A stretch of 64,000 nt of DNA from Symbiodinium natans (lineage: Eukaryota; Sar; Dinophyceae; Suessiales; Symbiodiniaceae), in contig CAJNDS010002853.1 of the NCBI GenBank assembly GCA_905221605.1, forward strand, positions 62,001 through 126,000, in the 5' to 3' direction. How positions within the stretch are numbered: position 1 is the stretch's first letter; every line of letters starts with the position of its first letter. A model generated the notes under the pieces. That model did no database searches and was not told where the DNA came from. It saw only the letters and a list, made by a program, of their open reading frames with translations. A program made the position numbers and the translations under genes. This document shows positions 42,743 to 52,433 of this stretch, piece by piece.

Positions 42743-43207
42743 TTAGAAGGGGCACTGCGGTTTGGGGGAGGGCGTCCAGGGCAGGTTGCCCCAGATCCTC
42801 GTGGGTTTACGGTACAAATAGCCGAACTTGCAGTAGGTGACGTCGTGGAAGGGCAGCCCGGCCATGTACTCGCGCGTCTTCAGCAGCCCCGTGGCCGGGT
42901 TCTCGAGGGCCCACCACCTGGGCTTGAGGTAGTCGATGATCTCGAGGGCCTTGAGGACCAGCGCGTCGCCGGCCGGCAGGTCGCGGGGGCGGTTCCTGAG
43001 GGCCATGGAGAACTCGGTGCACACGGGGCTCGCCCAGACCATGTCGAAGTGGCCGGGAGCGTAGTCCCTGTACTGCCACTGGAGGATGTCGCAGCAGATG
43101 GTCGGGCGGGCCTTGGCGTTCAGGTCGAGGCTCGTGACCTCCCAGCCGCGGGCCTCGAAGGCGCGGCCCACGGACCCGGTGCCCGAGAAGAGCTCGAGCA
43201 GCCGCAT
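42743..43207 (-). CDS. Small C5 cytosine DNA methyltransferase
   Basis: A 154-residue protein of the compact phage/algal-virus type. It has LLELFSGTGSVGRAF (motif I, residues 3-16), LDLN (motif II), VWASPVCTEFS (motif IV with the catalytic-type Cys63) and WWALENPATGLL (motif VI, 102-104). KFGYLYRKPTRIWGNL is the usual ending before a target-recognition region, which is lacking or very short. It would methylate cytosine in viral or host DNA. An A7 tract directly precedes the ATG, and the upstream small membrane ORF ends only five bases before this ATG. Intact and probably functional. Confidence 0.8.
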   Translation of the reverse strand: MRLLELFSGTGSVGRAFEARGWEVTSLDLNAKARPTICCDILQWQYRDYAPGHFDMVWASPVCTEFSMALRNRPRDLPAGDALVLKALEIIDYLKPRWWALENPATGLLKTREYMAGLPFHDVTYCKFGYLYRKPTRIWGNLPWTPSPKPQCPF

Positions 43208-43211
43208 TTTT

Positions 43212-43340
43212 TTATGACCACGGTTCCTCCCACGGTCTCGCGAGGACCCACAGCACGGCGACGCCGCCGGCCAGCGTCAGCGCGACGCACAGAAACTCCC
43301 CGAAGCTCACGGGGCTCCCGGCGCGTTCACAGGGCGGCAT
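43212..43340 (-). CDS. Small single-span membrane protein, 42 residues
   Basis: Starts at an ATG preceded by aaaaaaa and ends in a TAA that itself begins the A tract of the methyltransferase start. The product has a polar N-terminus (PPCERAGSP), one hydrophobic span FLCVALTLAGGVAVLWVLA and a short tail ending EEPWS. Short but convincing from its start context and tight packing. Function unknown; a virion-membrane or host-membrane role is possible. Confidence 0.55.
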   Translation of the reverse strand: MPPCERAGSPVSFGEFLCVALTLAGGVAVLWVLARPWEEPWS

Positions 43341-43371
43341 TTTTTTTCTGCCGAGAATAAAAACCGGGAGC
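43341..43371. promoter_or_regulatory. Divergent start region between leftward and rightward viral genes
   Basis: Thirty-one bases separate the leftward membrane-protein ATG from the first rightward ATG at 43,372. Read leftward it gives ctcggcagaaaaaaa-ATG; read rightward, gagaataaaaaccgggagc-ATG. Both sides therefore carry the A-rich element found at almost all starts in this virus. Confidence 0.55.
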
Positions 43372-44066
43372 ATGACGATTTTGCTGGGCAACATTCTGAC
43401 CAACAGCAAGGGAGGTCGCTAGATCCCGCTGCGTACGGAGGGCGGCAGCGATGGAAGAGCGACTGGCTCAAAGTGATTTGGAACCCATCCTGCTACGGCG
43501 ACCCCGAGGCGGTGCGCGTGTCCATGTGCCTGGAGCCCGACGAGGCCGCCCGGGCCTTCTTCCGCGAAACGGAGGAGCTGGTGACCAAGGCGCTGTCGGA
43601 GCACTCTCAGCGCGACTCCCGCATCTTCGGCAAGCCCCTGAAGCCCGAAGAGGTGAAGGAGCGGATGACCAGCGCGCTGAAGACCAGCACCCGCGGCACG
43701 GAGTTCCTCAAGTTGAAGCTCCACTACGACAAGATACGCCTGTGGGGACCAGACGGCGAGGAGCTCCCTGTGCAGAAGTGGGACCTGCAAGGTTGCTTGT
43801 GTAAAGTCCACGTGGAGCTGCGCCAGGTCTGGCTGATGAGCTCCCAGTGCGGCGTGCTGGCGGAGGTCACGGACGTGATGCTGCAGCAGGCCGAGCCCCG
43901 CGGCGTCTGCAGGAAGGGCGACCGCTGCGAGGCCTTCGACGGCCGAGGGCACCCTGCGAGCGCGCAGCGGGGCTCCCGCAAGGGCTACGAGGGCAGCTTC
44001 TTCAGGGACGATCTGTACTCCACTCCTCCCCCCCTCTGCGACGAGATTGCCGGGAGCGTCAGTTAA
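43372..44066 (+). CDS. Unknown early-position protein, candidate ssDNA-binding (OB-fold-like)
   Basis: The main frame covers 43,422-44,066; a short in-phase-shifted start (MTILLGNILTNSKGGR) at 43,372 carries the viral start motif and probably belongs to it, with one indel near 43,415. The body has VRVSMCLEPDEAARAFFRE, LKLHYDKIRLWGPDG and CLCKVHVELRQVWLMSSQCG followed by AEVTDVML, the last block resembling the beta-barrel strands of single-strand-binding proteins in algal viruses. The C-terminus is polar with a Cys pair. It is the first rightward gene, just before the ATPase. The binding role is a guess from pattern and position. Confidence 0.45.
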
Positions 44067-44114
44067 AAATGTGCTGCGGGCTCCACGAGTGCTACCGCGC
44101 GCTCTGGGTAAAGA

Positions 44115-44942
44115 ATGGGCAAGGTGCGTCTCTTCAAGACGCCCGACTACACCGTCAAGCAGCCGCCCGATCCGGTGGTCTGCAAACCTCCCGCCAACGG
44201 GATCCTCTGCGCGCCCTCGGCCAGCGGGAAGACCGTTCTCCTCGTGTCGATGATTTTGGAGCAGTACCGGGGCTGCTTTGAGCGCATCTACATCTTCTCG
44301 CCCTCGGTGGAGGTCGACTCCGCCTGGCAGCCCGTCAAGGACTACATCACAGACGAGCTGGGCGTGAACACGGACCGCGAGCAGTGCTGGTGGGAGGACT
44401 GGGACGAGGGGGCGCTCCGGAAGATCATCGCGGACCAGAAGCGCATCACGCAGAAGTCCAAGGAGCTGGGCCTCAAAAAACTATATCAGGTATTGATAGT
44501 TTTGGACGACCATGCCGATAACCCCGCGGTCCACCGCAAGACGGGAGACGGCGTGCTGGACACGCTCTTCATCCGCGGCCGGCACTTCTGCATCAACACC
44601 TGGGTGAGCACCCAGAAGCTGCGTCTCATGAGCTCCGCCGTGCGGGTCAACGTCATGTTCTACTGCGTGTTTCGCTTGCGGAACCAGCTGGAGCTGGACG
44701 CCCTGGTGGAGGAGCTGAGCGCCATGCTCCCCAAAGAGACCCTCTACGCCATGTACGAGGAGGCCACGCGGGAGCCCTATTCGTTTTGGATGGTGAACCT
44801 CCGCGCGCCCAAGGAAGACATGTTTTGGGTGCGCTTCGACCGGAAGTTCCTCGTAAACGGCGATGGGCAGCCTGCTGAGCCAGATGGCGGCCAAGCTGCT
44901 GGGCGGGGGTCCGATCTGCGAGAGCGAGTGCAACAACCTTAG
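44115..44942 (+). CDS. A32-type DNA-packaging ATPase
   Basis: A 275-residue P-loop ATPase of the FtsK/HerA branch that pumps DNA into capsids of Polintons, virophages and large DNA viruses. Walker A is ILCAPSASGKTVLL (33-40) and Walker B is YQVLIVLDDHAD (126-132), followed by a sensor-like NTWVSTQKLRLM stretch. Length matches the family. gtaaaga lies directly before ATG. The last 26 codons overlap the start of the penton gene in another phase. One of the virion morphogenesis hallmarks of the element, intact. Confidence 0.85.
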   Translation: MGKVRLFKTPDYTVKQPPDPVVCKPPANGILCAPSASGKTVLLVSMILEQYRGCFERIYIFSPSVEVDSAWQPVKDYITDELGVNTDREQCWWEDWDEGALRKIIADQKRITQKSKELGLKKLYQVLIVLDDHADNPAVHRKTGDGVLDTLFIRGRHFCINTWVSTQKLRLMSSAVRVNVMFYCVFRLRNQLELDALVEELSAMLPKETLYAMYEEATREPYSFWMVNLRAPKEDMFWVRFDRKFLVNGDGQPAEPDGGQAAGRGSDLRERVQQP

Positions 44943-45699
44943 GTGCTGCACCGAGGAGTCGGCCGCCAGCGAGTTCCCGGCGCGGCGCACGGGGATTTTC
45001 CGCCGTAAGAGAAAGCTCATGACCTCCATCTACGTGGACTCGCGCAAGCTGGCCGTCTACAAGGTGCGCATCGCCGACGCCTTCCTGAGCACGGACCGCG
45101 GGACGTTTTTGTACTGGGAGGACGAGGTCGCCGGCACCCTGCACTACGCGGAGCTCCCCGTGGGCGCGCACACGGGCCCTCGGCTGGCCGCCTGGATCAG
45201 CAGCAACTTCGCCGCGGCCACGTACACCGCGGAGACCAACGAGCTGGACGTCACCTACGACGGCGTGCACCTGATCCTCAACGACGCCGAGCTCCGGCAG
45301 CGCTTCCCGGGCACGGGCTCCTACCCGCCGGGCGCCTCGCCCAGCAAGCCCCAGTCCATCAACCACCTCCTGGGCCCCAGCTACCTCACGGGCTCCGTGC
45401 AGCGCTTCATCTTCGTCCAGATGAACGTGTACTCAGAGCTGTACTTGCGCTGCCCCTCACTGGCCAACGGCGAGACCACGGTGGGCCCGCTGGGCCACGA
45501 CATCCTCTGCAAGATCATCGTCTCCAAGAGCGTGGGCCACATCATGGAGACCGAGACCTCGGAGGGCCACTGGGTTCAGCTCCACGGGCCCATCACGCTG
45601 CGCCACCTGCGCTTCAAGCTCACCGACTACCAAGGCAACGTGGTGAACACCAGGGGCACCAGCGTTTCCTTCGTGGTGTTCCTCGACACCGAGCGATAA
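44863..45699 (+). CDS. Penton / minor capsid protein, single jelly roll
   Basis: A 278-residue protein. The N-terminal 50 residues are polar and Cys-rich (LGGGPICESECNNLRCC) then basic (RRKRK). The rest is beta-rich; the last 100 residues include VQRFIFVQMNVYSELYLRCP, LCKIIVSKSVGHIM, PITLRHLRFKLTDYQGNVVNTRG and SFVVFLDTE. The closing pattern (a strand, a DxxG turn, N.RG, then a final strand) is typical of Polinton pentons that cap the five-fold vertices. gtaaacggcg precedes the ATG inside the ATPase gene. Position next to ATPase and ahead of the capsid gene supports the call. Confidence 0.65.
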   Translation: MGSLLSQMAAKLLGGGPICESECNNLRCCTEESAASEFPARRTGIFRRKRKLMTSIYVDSRKLAVYKVRIADAFLSTDRGTFLYWEDEVAGTLHYAELPVGAHTGPRLAAWISSNFAAATYTAETNELDVTYDGVHLILNDAELRQRFPGTGSYPPGASPSKPQSINHLLGPSYLTGSVQRFIFVQMNVYSELYLRCPSLANGETTVGPLGHDILCKIIVSKSVGHIMETETSEGHWVQLHGPITLRHLRFKLTDYQGNVVNTRGTSVSFVVFLDTER

Positions 45700-45719
45700 A
45701 AAAAAAAATCTTTTATTAA

Positions 45720-46133
45720 ATGGCTGAGCAGGAAGATGCACCCGCTCCTGTGGCCGCCGAGCCACCCGTGGCCGAGCCTCCCGTGGCCGAGCCTGCCGCG
45801 CCCGAGCAACCCGAGCCAGCACAGCCCTCGGAGCCGTCGGTGGTTCCCGCTCCCGAGCCGCCGCAGCCGAAGCGAAGAGGCAGGCCGCCGGGCTCCAAGA
45901 ACAAGCCCAAGCCCGCCCCGCCCACCGTGGCGGTACAACCGGTGCTGGCCGAGCCTCCGAAGGCTCCTCCCACGACTGCACCCGCCCCCGAGACCCCCGC
46001 GCCCCCTGCCGCGCAGCCCCCGGAGCCTGAGCGGCCCGTCCGCATGACGCCCTCGGAGGCCCGCCACGCCCGGCACCTCTCCCGCGCAGACCGCTTCCAC
46101 GAGCTCCTTCTCCGCAACACCATGGATCTGTGA
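45720..46133 (+). CDS. Pro/Ala-rich AT-hook protein
   Basis: A 137-residue, largely disordered protein. A classic AT-hook-like core, PKRRGRPPGSKNKPKP, lies at residues 50-65. The remainder is Ala/Pro/Glu, and the C-terminus has a short helix (SRADRFHELLLRN). Likely a DNA-condensing or core protein of the virion. It shares QPSEPxVV and EPA repeats with the protein at 54,431-55,606. The ATG is fused to ttattaa, giving TAAATG. An A11 run just after the penton stop may serve as its leader or as a polyadenylation-type signal of the gene before. Confidence 0.65.
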   Translation: MAEQEDAPAPVAAEPPVAEPPVAEPAAPEQPEPAQPSEPSVVPAPEPPQPKRRGRPPGSKNKPKPAPPTVAVQPVLAEPPKAPPTTAPAPETPAPPAAQPPEPERPVRMTPSEARHARHLSRADRFHELLLRNTMDL

Positions 46134-46141
46134 TCCTGTAA

Positions 46142-46945
46142 ATGATGCCCTTTCCGGAGCGGCGCAACGAGGCGGCCATGTTGAGGGCCTTCCACAAACA
46201 GTACCCAAGCTACAACCTGACGCCGCTGCTCTACAAGAGGCAGCAGCAGCTCATCGACGCGCGGGCCTTCAACGAGTGGCTGGCCAACCGGCGGCAGCGC
46301 CAGGAGGGCGAGAGCTACGCGGACGAGGTCGGGCGCATGACCGACGCCGTGAACCGCAGGATCCCCCAGCTGAGGTGGGCCCCCGCCGAGCGGGCGGGCG
46401 TGCGCCGCATGGCGCGGGACGTGGCCGCCGGCCGGAACACGGCGGACTCACAGGGGTCTGTAAAAATGTACGAGAGCTTGGTGGAGCAGGCGACGGAGAG
46501 CGACTGGACGGAGGAGGAGAAGCGCGACTGGTACAGGGAGCGCCCGGACGACGCAGAGTACTACCAAGTCCAGCGCGACCTCTTGCGGGACGGGCTGACC
46601 CGCAAGGCGCAGCTGACGCAGCTCGCGCCCCACCGGGAGGGCGGCCCGATGCTCTGGGCCATCGGCCTGGAGGGCCCGTCGCCCCTGAAGCGCCCCGAGG
46701 CGGAGCAGTACCACCCGCTGCACGTGAGCCTGGCCTTCGACGACGAGCTCTCGGAGGAGCAGAAGGAGGACCTCCTCTGCGAGTGGGGCGAGGAGCGCGA
46801 GGTCACGCTGCGGTTCCACCGCTTCACCTCCGGCGGCACGGGCGAGCTCTCCCTCAACTGGGATCCCATCGCCAACTCGGAGAGCGTGCAGAAGGCGCAC
46901 GAGCTGGGCTTCTTGCGGGACCGCGCGCTGCACGTCAGCTTCTAG
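46142..46945 (+). CDS. Unknown protein with a candidate C-terminal 2H phosphoesterase domain
   Basis: A 267-residue protein. Residues 1-150 are helical and charged (LLYKRQQQLIDARAFNEWLANRR). Residues 165-267 contain two H-x-S motifs flanked by hydrophobics, YHPLHVSLAFDD (H194, S196) and DRALHVSF (H264, S266), 70 residues apart, with beta-strands between. Two such motifs with this spacing mark the 2H (LigT-like) phosphoesterases, which cut cyclic or 2'-5' phosphodiesters. Some viruses use such enzymes against nucleotide second messengers of host immunity. The domain would be compact. The ATG is preceded by ctgtaa. Intact frame. Confidence 0.5.
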   Translation: MMPFPERRNEAAMLRAFHKQYPSYNLTPLLYKRQQQLIDARAFNEWLANRRQRQEGESYADEVGRMTDAVNRRIPQLRWAPAERAGVRRMARDVAAGRNTADSQGSVKMYESLVEQATESDWTEEEKRDWYRERPDDAEYYQVQRDLLRDGLTRKAQLTQLAPHREGGPMLWAIGLEGPSPLKRPEAEQYHPLHVSLAFDDELSEEQKEDLLCEWGEEREVTLRFHRFTSGGTGELSLNWDPIANSESVQKAHELGFLRDRALHVSF

Positions 46946-46962
46946 GACAATCAAGTAAAGAC

Positions 46963-48287
46963 ATGGAGGAGCGGCGCGCGCACGGCTTCCGCGTCAAGCC
47001 CTCCTACTCTCAGGTCCTGGGCTTCATCGCCGAGGGCGAGCCCCTGCCGATCAACCTCCCGAACCGCAACGCCAGCATCTACACCTCCAGTCACTTCTGG
47101 CTGGACGACTACCCCCGAGCTCGGAGCCCGAGCCAGCGCCGTTGCCGCACACGACCGTGGACCCCGCGGCGGCCTACGAGGACGCCAACGAGGGCTACGA
47201 TGGCGTGCCCTTCCCGAGAAGGGACTTCCTGCGCCCACGGCCCTTCGACCTGGACAGCGAGTCTGATTTTGGGGCTGTGGATCCCGGGCAGGCGCTGAGA
47301 AACGACGGGTTTCAGCCGCCGCCGGCGCCGGGCTTCCTGGGGCGCCTGCAGCAGGCCGAGGCCGCGGCGGGAGCGGCGGCGGGGCTGGCGGGCTCCGCCT
47401 CCGCCATCACGGAGCACGGGCAGGACCTCTACAACGCCGCGCGCAGGGGTCGCAACTGGATCGACCGGAACTTGCGCATCCCGCGCACGCCCGAGGGCCT
47501 CGCGCCCCCGCCCGACGAGGTGGCCCCTCCGCAGATCATCGGGAGGCCCAGCGAGGTGGAGCCGCTCCTGGAGCGGGCGGGGCAGCGAGCCCAGGAGGTG
47601 GAGCGGGCCGCGGCGCGCGACATCGAGCAGTTCATGAGCCAGCAGATGGCTGAAGCAGAGGCAACCGAGGGCTTCGCTTCCGCGGCGGAGGCGGCCGCGG
47701 GGGCAGCGGAGGCGGCCACGGCCGCGGAGGCGGGAGGAGGCACGCTCGCGGCCATCGGCTCCGGGCTGGCCGCCGCCGGAGAGGCTGCGCTGCCCGTAGC
47801 CGCCACGGTGGGAGCGGCGGCGGGAGGCCTGGCAGTGGCGGGCGCGGGCGCAGCTCTCGTGGGCACCGCGTGGGCGCTGCACGGGGGCATGGTGGCGGCA
47901 GAGCACCTGATGGGCTGGGGGGGAGGAGGCGGAGGCTGCCTCCCGCTCCAGCTCCGCGCCCGACATCCAGACCCTCAACGGCATGCAGGAGTTTGGGGCG
48001 GAGCAGCACTTCCAGGTCCGGGAACAACGCCCGAGGCCCCGGTCTACCGCATGGACACCGAGAGCGAGGCCGAGCCGCGGGCGCAGCCGCCCCCGAGGGT
48101 GCAGGCCCGCCCCGCGAGGCCCACGCGCTTCCCCACGGGCCTCAACCCCGCTCCCCTGGCGCAGTCCTCGGGCAGCGAGTCCTCCCGCGCGCCGCGGATG
48201 CAGCGTCAGGCCTCAGACAGGTCCCGCGCGGCACCACCGCCTTCCTTCGAGGCGCTTCGCAGCGCGAGCGAGCCGGAGGCCGCGTGA
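46963..48287 (+). CDS. Putative virion protein with Ala/Gly-rich hydrophobic segment, several frameshifts
   Basis: The gene starts at MEERRAHGFRVKP with gtaaagac before the ATG, and shifts phase in the C run near 47,112. It continues as AAYEDANEGYDGVPF in a 381-residue frame. Its centre (about 47,690-47,910) is an Ala/Gly-rich membrane-active-looking region (GSGLAAAGEAALPVAATVGAAAGG). Around a G7 run near 47,920 the phase changes, gives APDIQTLNGMQEFGAEQHF, and returns near 48,030 to a disordered Pro/Ser/Arg tail. Position just before the capsid gene suggests a structural role such as membrane contact or capsid interior, as with adenoviral minor proteins, but I recognise no domain. Confidence 0.5.
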
Positions 48288-48310
48288 AATCTTTCCGGTA
48301 GAGTAAAACC

Positions 48311-49518
48311 ATGGAGCAGGTGACTGCTGCCGTGAACGACGAGCTGGTCCAGAGCCTCGACTACAAGCTCCAGTCGAGCAACGTCAATTACGTGCAGAGC
48401 CGCAAGGATGTGCAGTACTACCCGAGCTCCCTGAGCGTCTTCACGCCGACCACGAGCCGCGTGTGCCGCATACCGCTGACCAGCGGCATGGACTTCGTGG
48501 ACGGGGAGTCTGTCAAGCTCGGCTTCACGGTGCGCAACAACTCCACCACGGCCACGCTGCAGCTCGGCTCGCCGGACCCCAGCTGCCTCATCGACCGCGT
48601 CGAGGTCTTCGCCAACGGCACCCGCATCGAGGACATCTCCTACTACAACCACTGCTCGTATTTGTACAGCCTCCTGAGTGGTGGCTGAACCGGCACATCC
48701 AGGGCTTTTTGGCGGACGGCGGGGGCCACGCCGCCGAGATCGCGGCCTCGGGCTCCCGCACCGTGCTCATGAGCCCGCACCTCATCGGGATCTTCAACTG
48801 CGGCAAGATGCTGCCCCCCGAGCTCAACCTGGTGCTCCAGATCACCTTCGCCGACCCCTCGGACGCGGCCCGCAACGTCAGCGCGAGCCAGGACTACACC
48901 ATCGAGAACGTGAAGCTCTACGCCTCCCAGGTGACCCTCGACTCCGCCCTCCGCGAGAGCTTCCGGAGGATCATGACCAGCGGCCGCAGCCTGATCTTCA
49001 GCTTCCCGACCATGCACACGCAACTCTCTTCCGTCCCCGCCGGGTCCACCAGCTACAACATCACCGTGGCCCGCGCTTTCACGAAGATGCTGGGCGCCTT
49101 CGTGACCTTCAACAAGACCACGGAGGACCACGTGGACAATTTCGAATACGCCGGAGCGAACGCGAACCGGAACCTCAAGGGCCAGCTGCAGCTGGGTGCC
49201 TTGCAATATCCTCGCACGGCCAACGAGAGCATCGCCGAATGGCATCACTTTTTGGAGATTCTGGCGGGAACCTACGACTCCAAGCTGCGCAACATGCGCA
49301 TCCGGGACAACCTCTTCGGGAACTCGCAGTTCATCGCGGCCTTCCCCGTGGAGCGCGTGCCGAAGCACCCGCTCTCGGGCATCTCCACGCGCTCCGGAGA
49401 CCTCTGCCGCTTCAGCTTCTCGAACATGGAGGCGGAGCGCGTGGACCAGTGCTTCGTGCACATGCTGTCCTACCAGCTCGTGACGCTGTCGGGCGCGGGG
49501 GTCAGTTCCCTGGATTAG
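48311..49518 (+). CDS. Major capsid protein, double jelly roll, frameshifted
   Basis: About 400 residues. The start (preceded by gagtaaaacc) reads MEQVTAAVNDELVQSLDYK, then SLSVFTPTTSRVCRIPL, LIDRVEVFANGTRIEDISYYNHCSYLYSLLS. The phase changes at about 48,682 and continues EWWLNRHIQGFLAD, VLMSPHLIGIFNCGKMLPPELNLVLQI, ENVKLYASQVTL, TVARAFTKMLGAFVTF to the end. RVEVFANGTRIEDI.YYN is the usual first jelly-roll landmark of Polinton-like capsids. It forms the icosahedral shell. One indel splits it, leaving this copy inactive unless the base is an assembly error. Confidence 0.8.
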
Positions 49519-49526
49519 AGTAAAAC

Positions 49527-52429
49527 ATGAGTCTCTTTTCTTCCACGATCACAGGGAACGTGCTCAACGACGGGGAGACCCCCATGGCCACGATCGAGGT
49601 GACCGGCGTCACCGCGGGGCAGCTGGCCACCGTGCTGACCCAGTACACGCCCCTGGAGACGACCACCAGCAACACCGCCTCCATCGGCACCAACTCCGCC
49701 GCCGTGGCCGCGCTGCAGACGCAGGTGGCGGCCATCCCCGCGCCGCCCGATCTGACCCCATACGCTCTGGCGGCCGACCTCGCAGCAGCCGAGGGCCTCA
49801 TCGCCGCCAACCAGTCCTCCATCACCTCCCTCAGCACCAGCCTCACCACGGGCCTGGCGGGGAAGGCGAACCAGTCGGCCCTGGACGCCCTGCAGCTGGA
49901 CGTGGACGGCAAGAGCACGCCCGCCTCCGTGGACCTGAAGCTGGCCAACCATCCCACCAACGCCTCGATGAACAGCGCGATCACCAGCGCCAACAACGCC
50001 ACGCTGGCCACGGTGGCGGCCAACTACGGGCTGAAGAGCACGCAGGATCAGCAAGCCCTCGACATCGCGGCCCGGCAGACGGCCGCGGACGTCTGCCAGG
50101 CCATCGCCACCGCGCTCCTCCCGTACACCGACACCAGCAGGCTGAACAGCGCGGTGGCCCTGCGCACCACGCCCGCGGACGTGGACCAGAAGATCGCGAC
50201 GGCGCTGCTGCCCCTGGTCGCCCAGACGGCGCTGGACGCAGCCCTCGCCCTCCGCGACGGGCGGCTCGACGCCGCGGAGGCGGCCCTGGCGACGCTGCAG
50301 GCAGCGGGCTTCCAGTCGGCTGCCGACGTTGCGGCGGCGCTCGCCACGGCCCTCGCGGCCTACACCGATACCGCGGGGCTCAACGGTCTATTGGCCGTGC
50401 GGGACGCGCGCCTGGACGGGGCACGACGCGGAGATCCTGGCCCTGCAGGGAGCGGGGCCCTTCGCCACCTCGGCCGACCTCTCGGCCTCCGAGGCGAGCC
50501 TCCAATCGGCCATCGACGCGCTCAACTCCGCGCTGGCCGCGCTCACCACGGGCGGCGGCACGAACCTCGCCAACGCCCAGGCGTGGCCCGGGCAGACGAC
50601 CTGGGACCTCCTGGTGGGCACCAACACCATCCGCAACCTGCACTTCAGCGGCGCCCCCCTGAGCGTCTCCCTCGAGAACGACAACTTCACGCTGTCCCTG
50701 GCCTGCGACGCCTACACGCAGGCGGAGGTCACCGCCCTCCTGGCGCCCCTGGCCAGCGAGTCCTGGGTGCTGGCCACCCTGGGCGGCTACTACACGAGCG
50801 CCGAGACCAACGGGGCCATCACGGCCGCCCTGGCCGCCTACTACGACTCGGCCCAGACGGACGCCGCCATCGCGGCGGCGCTCGTGCCCTACTCAACCAC
50901 CGTGCAGATGGACGCCGCCGTCGCGGCCGCGCTGGTGCCCTACAGCACCACGGCGCAGATGGACGCCGCCATCGCGGCCGCCGTGGGGGCCATCGACCTC
51001 TCCGCCTACAGCACCATCGCCGCCCGGGACGCCGCCATCGCCGCCGCGCTGGTGCCGTACAGCACCACCGTGCAGATGGACGCCGCCATCGCCGCGGCCG
51101 TGGGGGCCATCGACCTCTCGGCGTACAGCACCGTGGCTGCCCGGGACGCCGCCATCGCGGCCGCCCTGGTGCCCTACAGCACCACCGTGCAGATGGACGC
51201 CGCCATCGCGACGGCCCTGGGCGACTACGTGCCCTGGATGGGGCTCCAGGCCCCCATCGTCAACGAGATCAACATCGCCCTGACGGACTACTGGGACCAG
51301 ACGGAGACTCCCGCTACTTTCCCACGAACGGGAACGTGGAGGAAGGGGGCATCTACACCATGGTGCTGGAGCAGTTCACGCCGCGCATGATCCGGGCCCT
51401 CCTCCCGCCGGCGCCCCTGAGCGCCACGCCCATCCTGGGCAACGGGGCGACGCTGCGCCTCAACGCGGACTGCTACTCCAAGGCGGAGAGCGACTCCCGC
51501 TACGCCACGCCGGCCGACCTGGACGTCATCAGCTGCACCAGCCTCACCGCCAGCAGCTTCGTGAACACGCTCAACTTCGCCGCCACGGGCAACGTCTCGG
51601 GCGTGGACGCGCTCTTCACGGTGGACGTGCAGACGCCGCTGCTGCGGGCCGTGAGCGGGGACGGCTACCTGCGCTTCGGGGGCGGGCTGGTGGGCCTCCA
51701 GTTCCTGGACAGCGGCGCGGCCGTCGTCGACGAGATGACCTCCTCCCAGATCGCTCTGGAGCAGGACGTGAACGTGGCCCAGAGCAGGACGCTCGCCTGC
51801 GCCAGCATCGCGACCACGGGCGGCGTGGCCAACCTGGCCATCCAGGGCGGCACGCAGGGCATCGTCTGCACCTCCAAGGGCCTCAACGTCACGGAGAACT
51901 TCCCGCTCTCCGCCAACCCGACGGACGGCAACGTGGCGGTCCGCGTGGAGAACACGGCCCCCACGGGCTTCGCGATGCTGGAGATGAGCGCCAACGGGGG
52001 CGCGAGACGCCGTCCACGGGCGGCTGCACGCTCTACGCGCCCAACCAGGAGATCTGGCTGCAGAACCGCACGAGCGGCTCCGCGCCCCTGGTGGTGGAGA
52101 CGGACTCGGACGTCACGGTCAACTACGGCTTCAACAACCTCAGCGACGAAAAGGTGAAGACGAACATCGCGGACGCGGACCTGGAGGCGCTGCAGGCCAT
52201 CTTCGACGGCGCCCACCCGAAGACCTACGACCGCACAGACATCGAGCACTACGGCCGCCTGGGCTTCCTGGCCCAGGACTTCCTCGGGGCGGGGGTGACG
52301 GGGAAGACCTACAGGGACGGGGAGGAGCTGCTGACGCTCGACTACAGCAGGCTCACGGCCGTGCTCTGGGGCGTCGTGAAGAAGCTCCAGGCCCGCGTGG
52401 CGGCGCTGGAGAAGAAGCCCAAGAAGTAA
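49527..52429 (+). CDS. Fibre protein with C-terminal S74 intramolecular chaperone
   Basis: About 965 residues across four stretches, with phase changes near 50,418, 51,305 and 52,010. The N-terminal half is Ala/Leu/Thr-rich. Residues about 440-570 repeat a block of [18 protein letters not shown] five times, a coiled or beta-helical trimer pattern. Later parts read [17 protein letters not shown]. The end is an S74 chaperone of endosialidase type: [12 protein letters not shown] with the catalytic-type Ser-Asp, [10 protein letters not shown], and [21 protein letters not shown]. That domain trimerises and then cleaves itself off in phage and algal-virus fibres. It would bind the host surface. gagtaaaac precedes the ATG. 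Confidence 0.75.
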
Positions 52430-52433
52430 GAAA

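Noticed and set aside
43451-43804. ATG-initiated ORF MEERLAQSDLEPILLRR
   Set aside because: It has an ATG, but after about 15 residues becomes Arg/Gly/Pro-rich; the alternative phase reads as a normal protein through to 44,066.
46276-47298. 340-residue plus-strand ORF across the 2H-like gene and its neighbour
   Set aside because: Shadow frame of Gly/Arg/Ala; only its last third coincides with the start of the hydrophobic protein, which has its own ATG with the viral motif.
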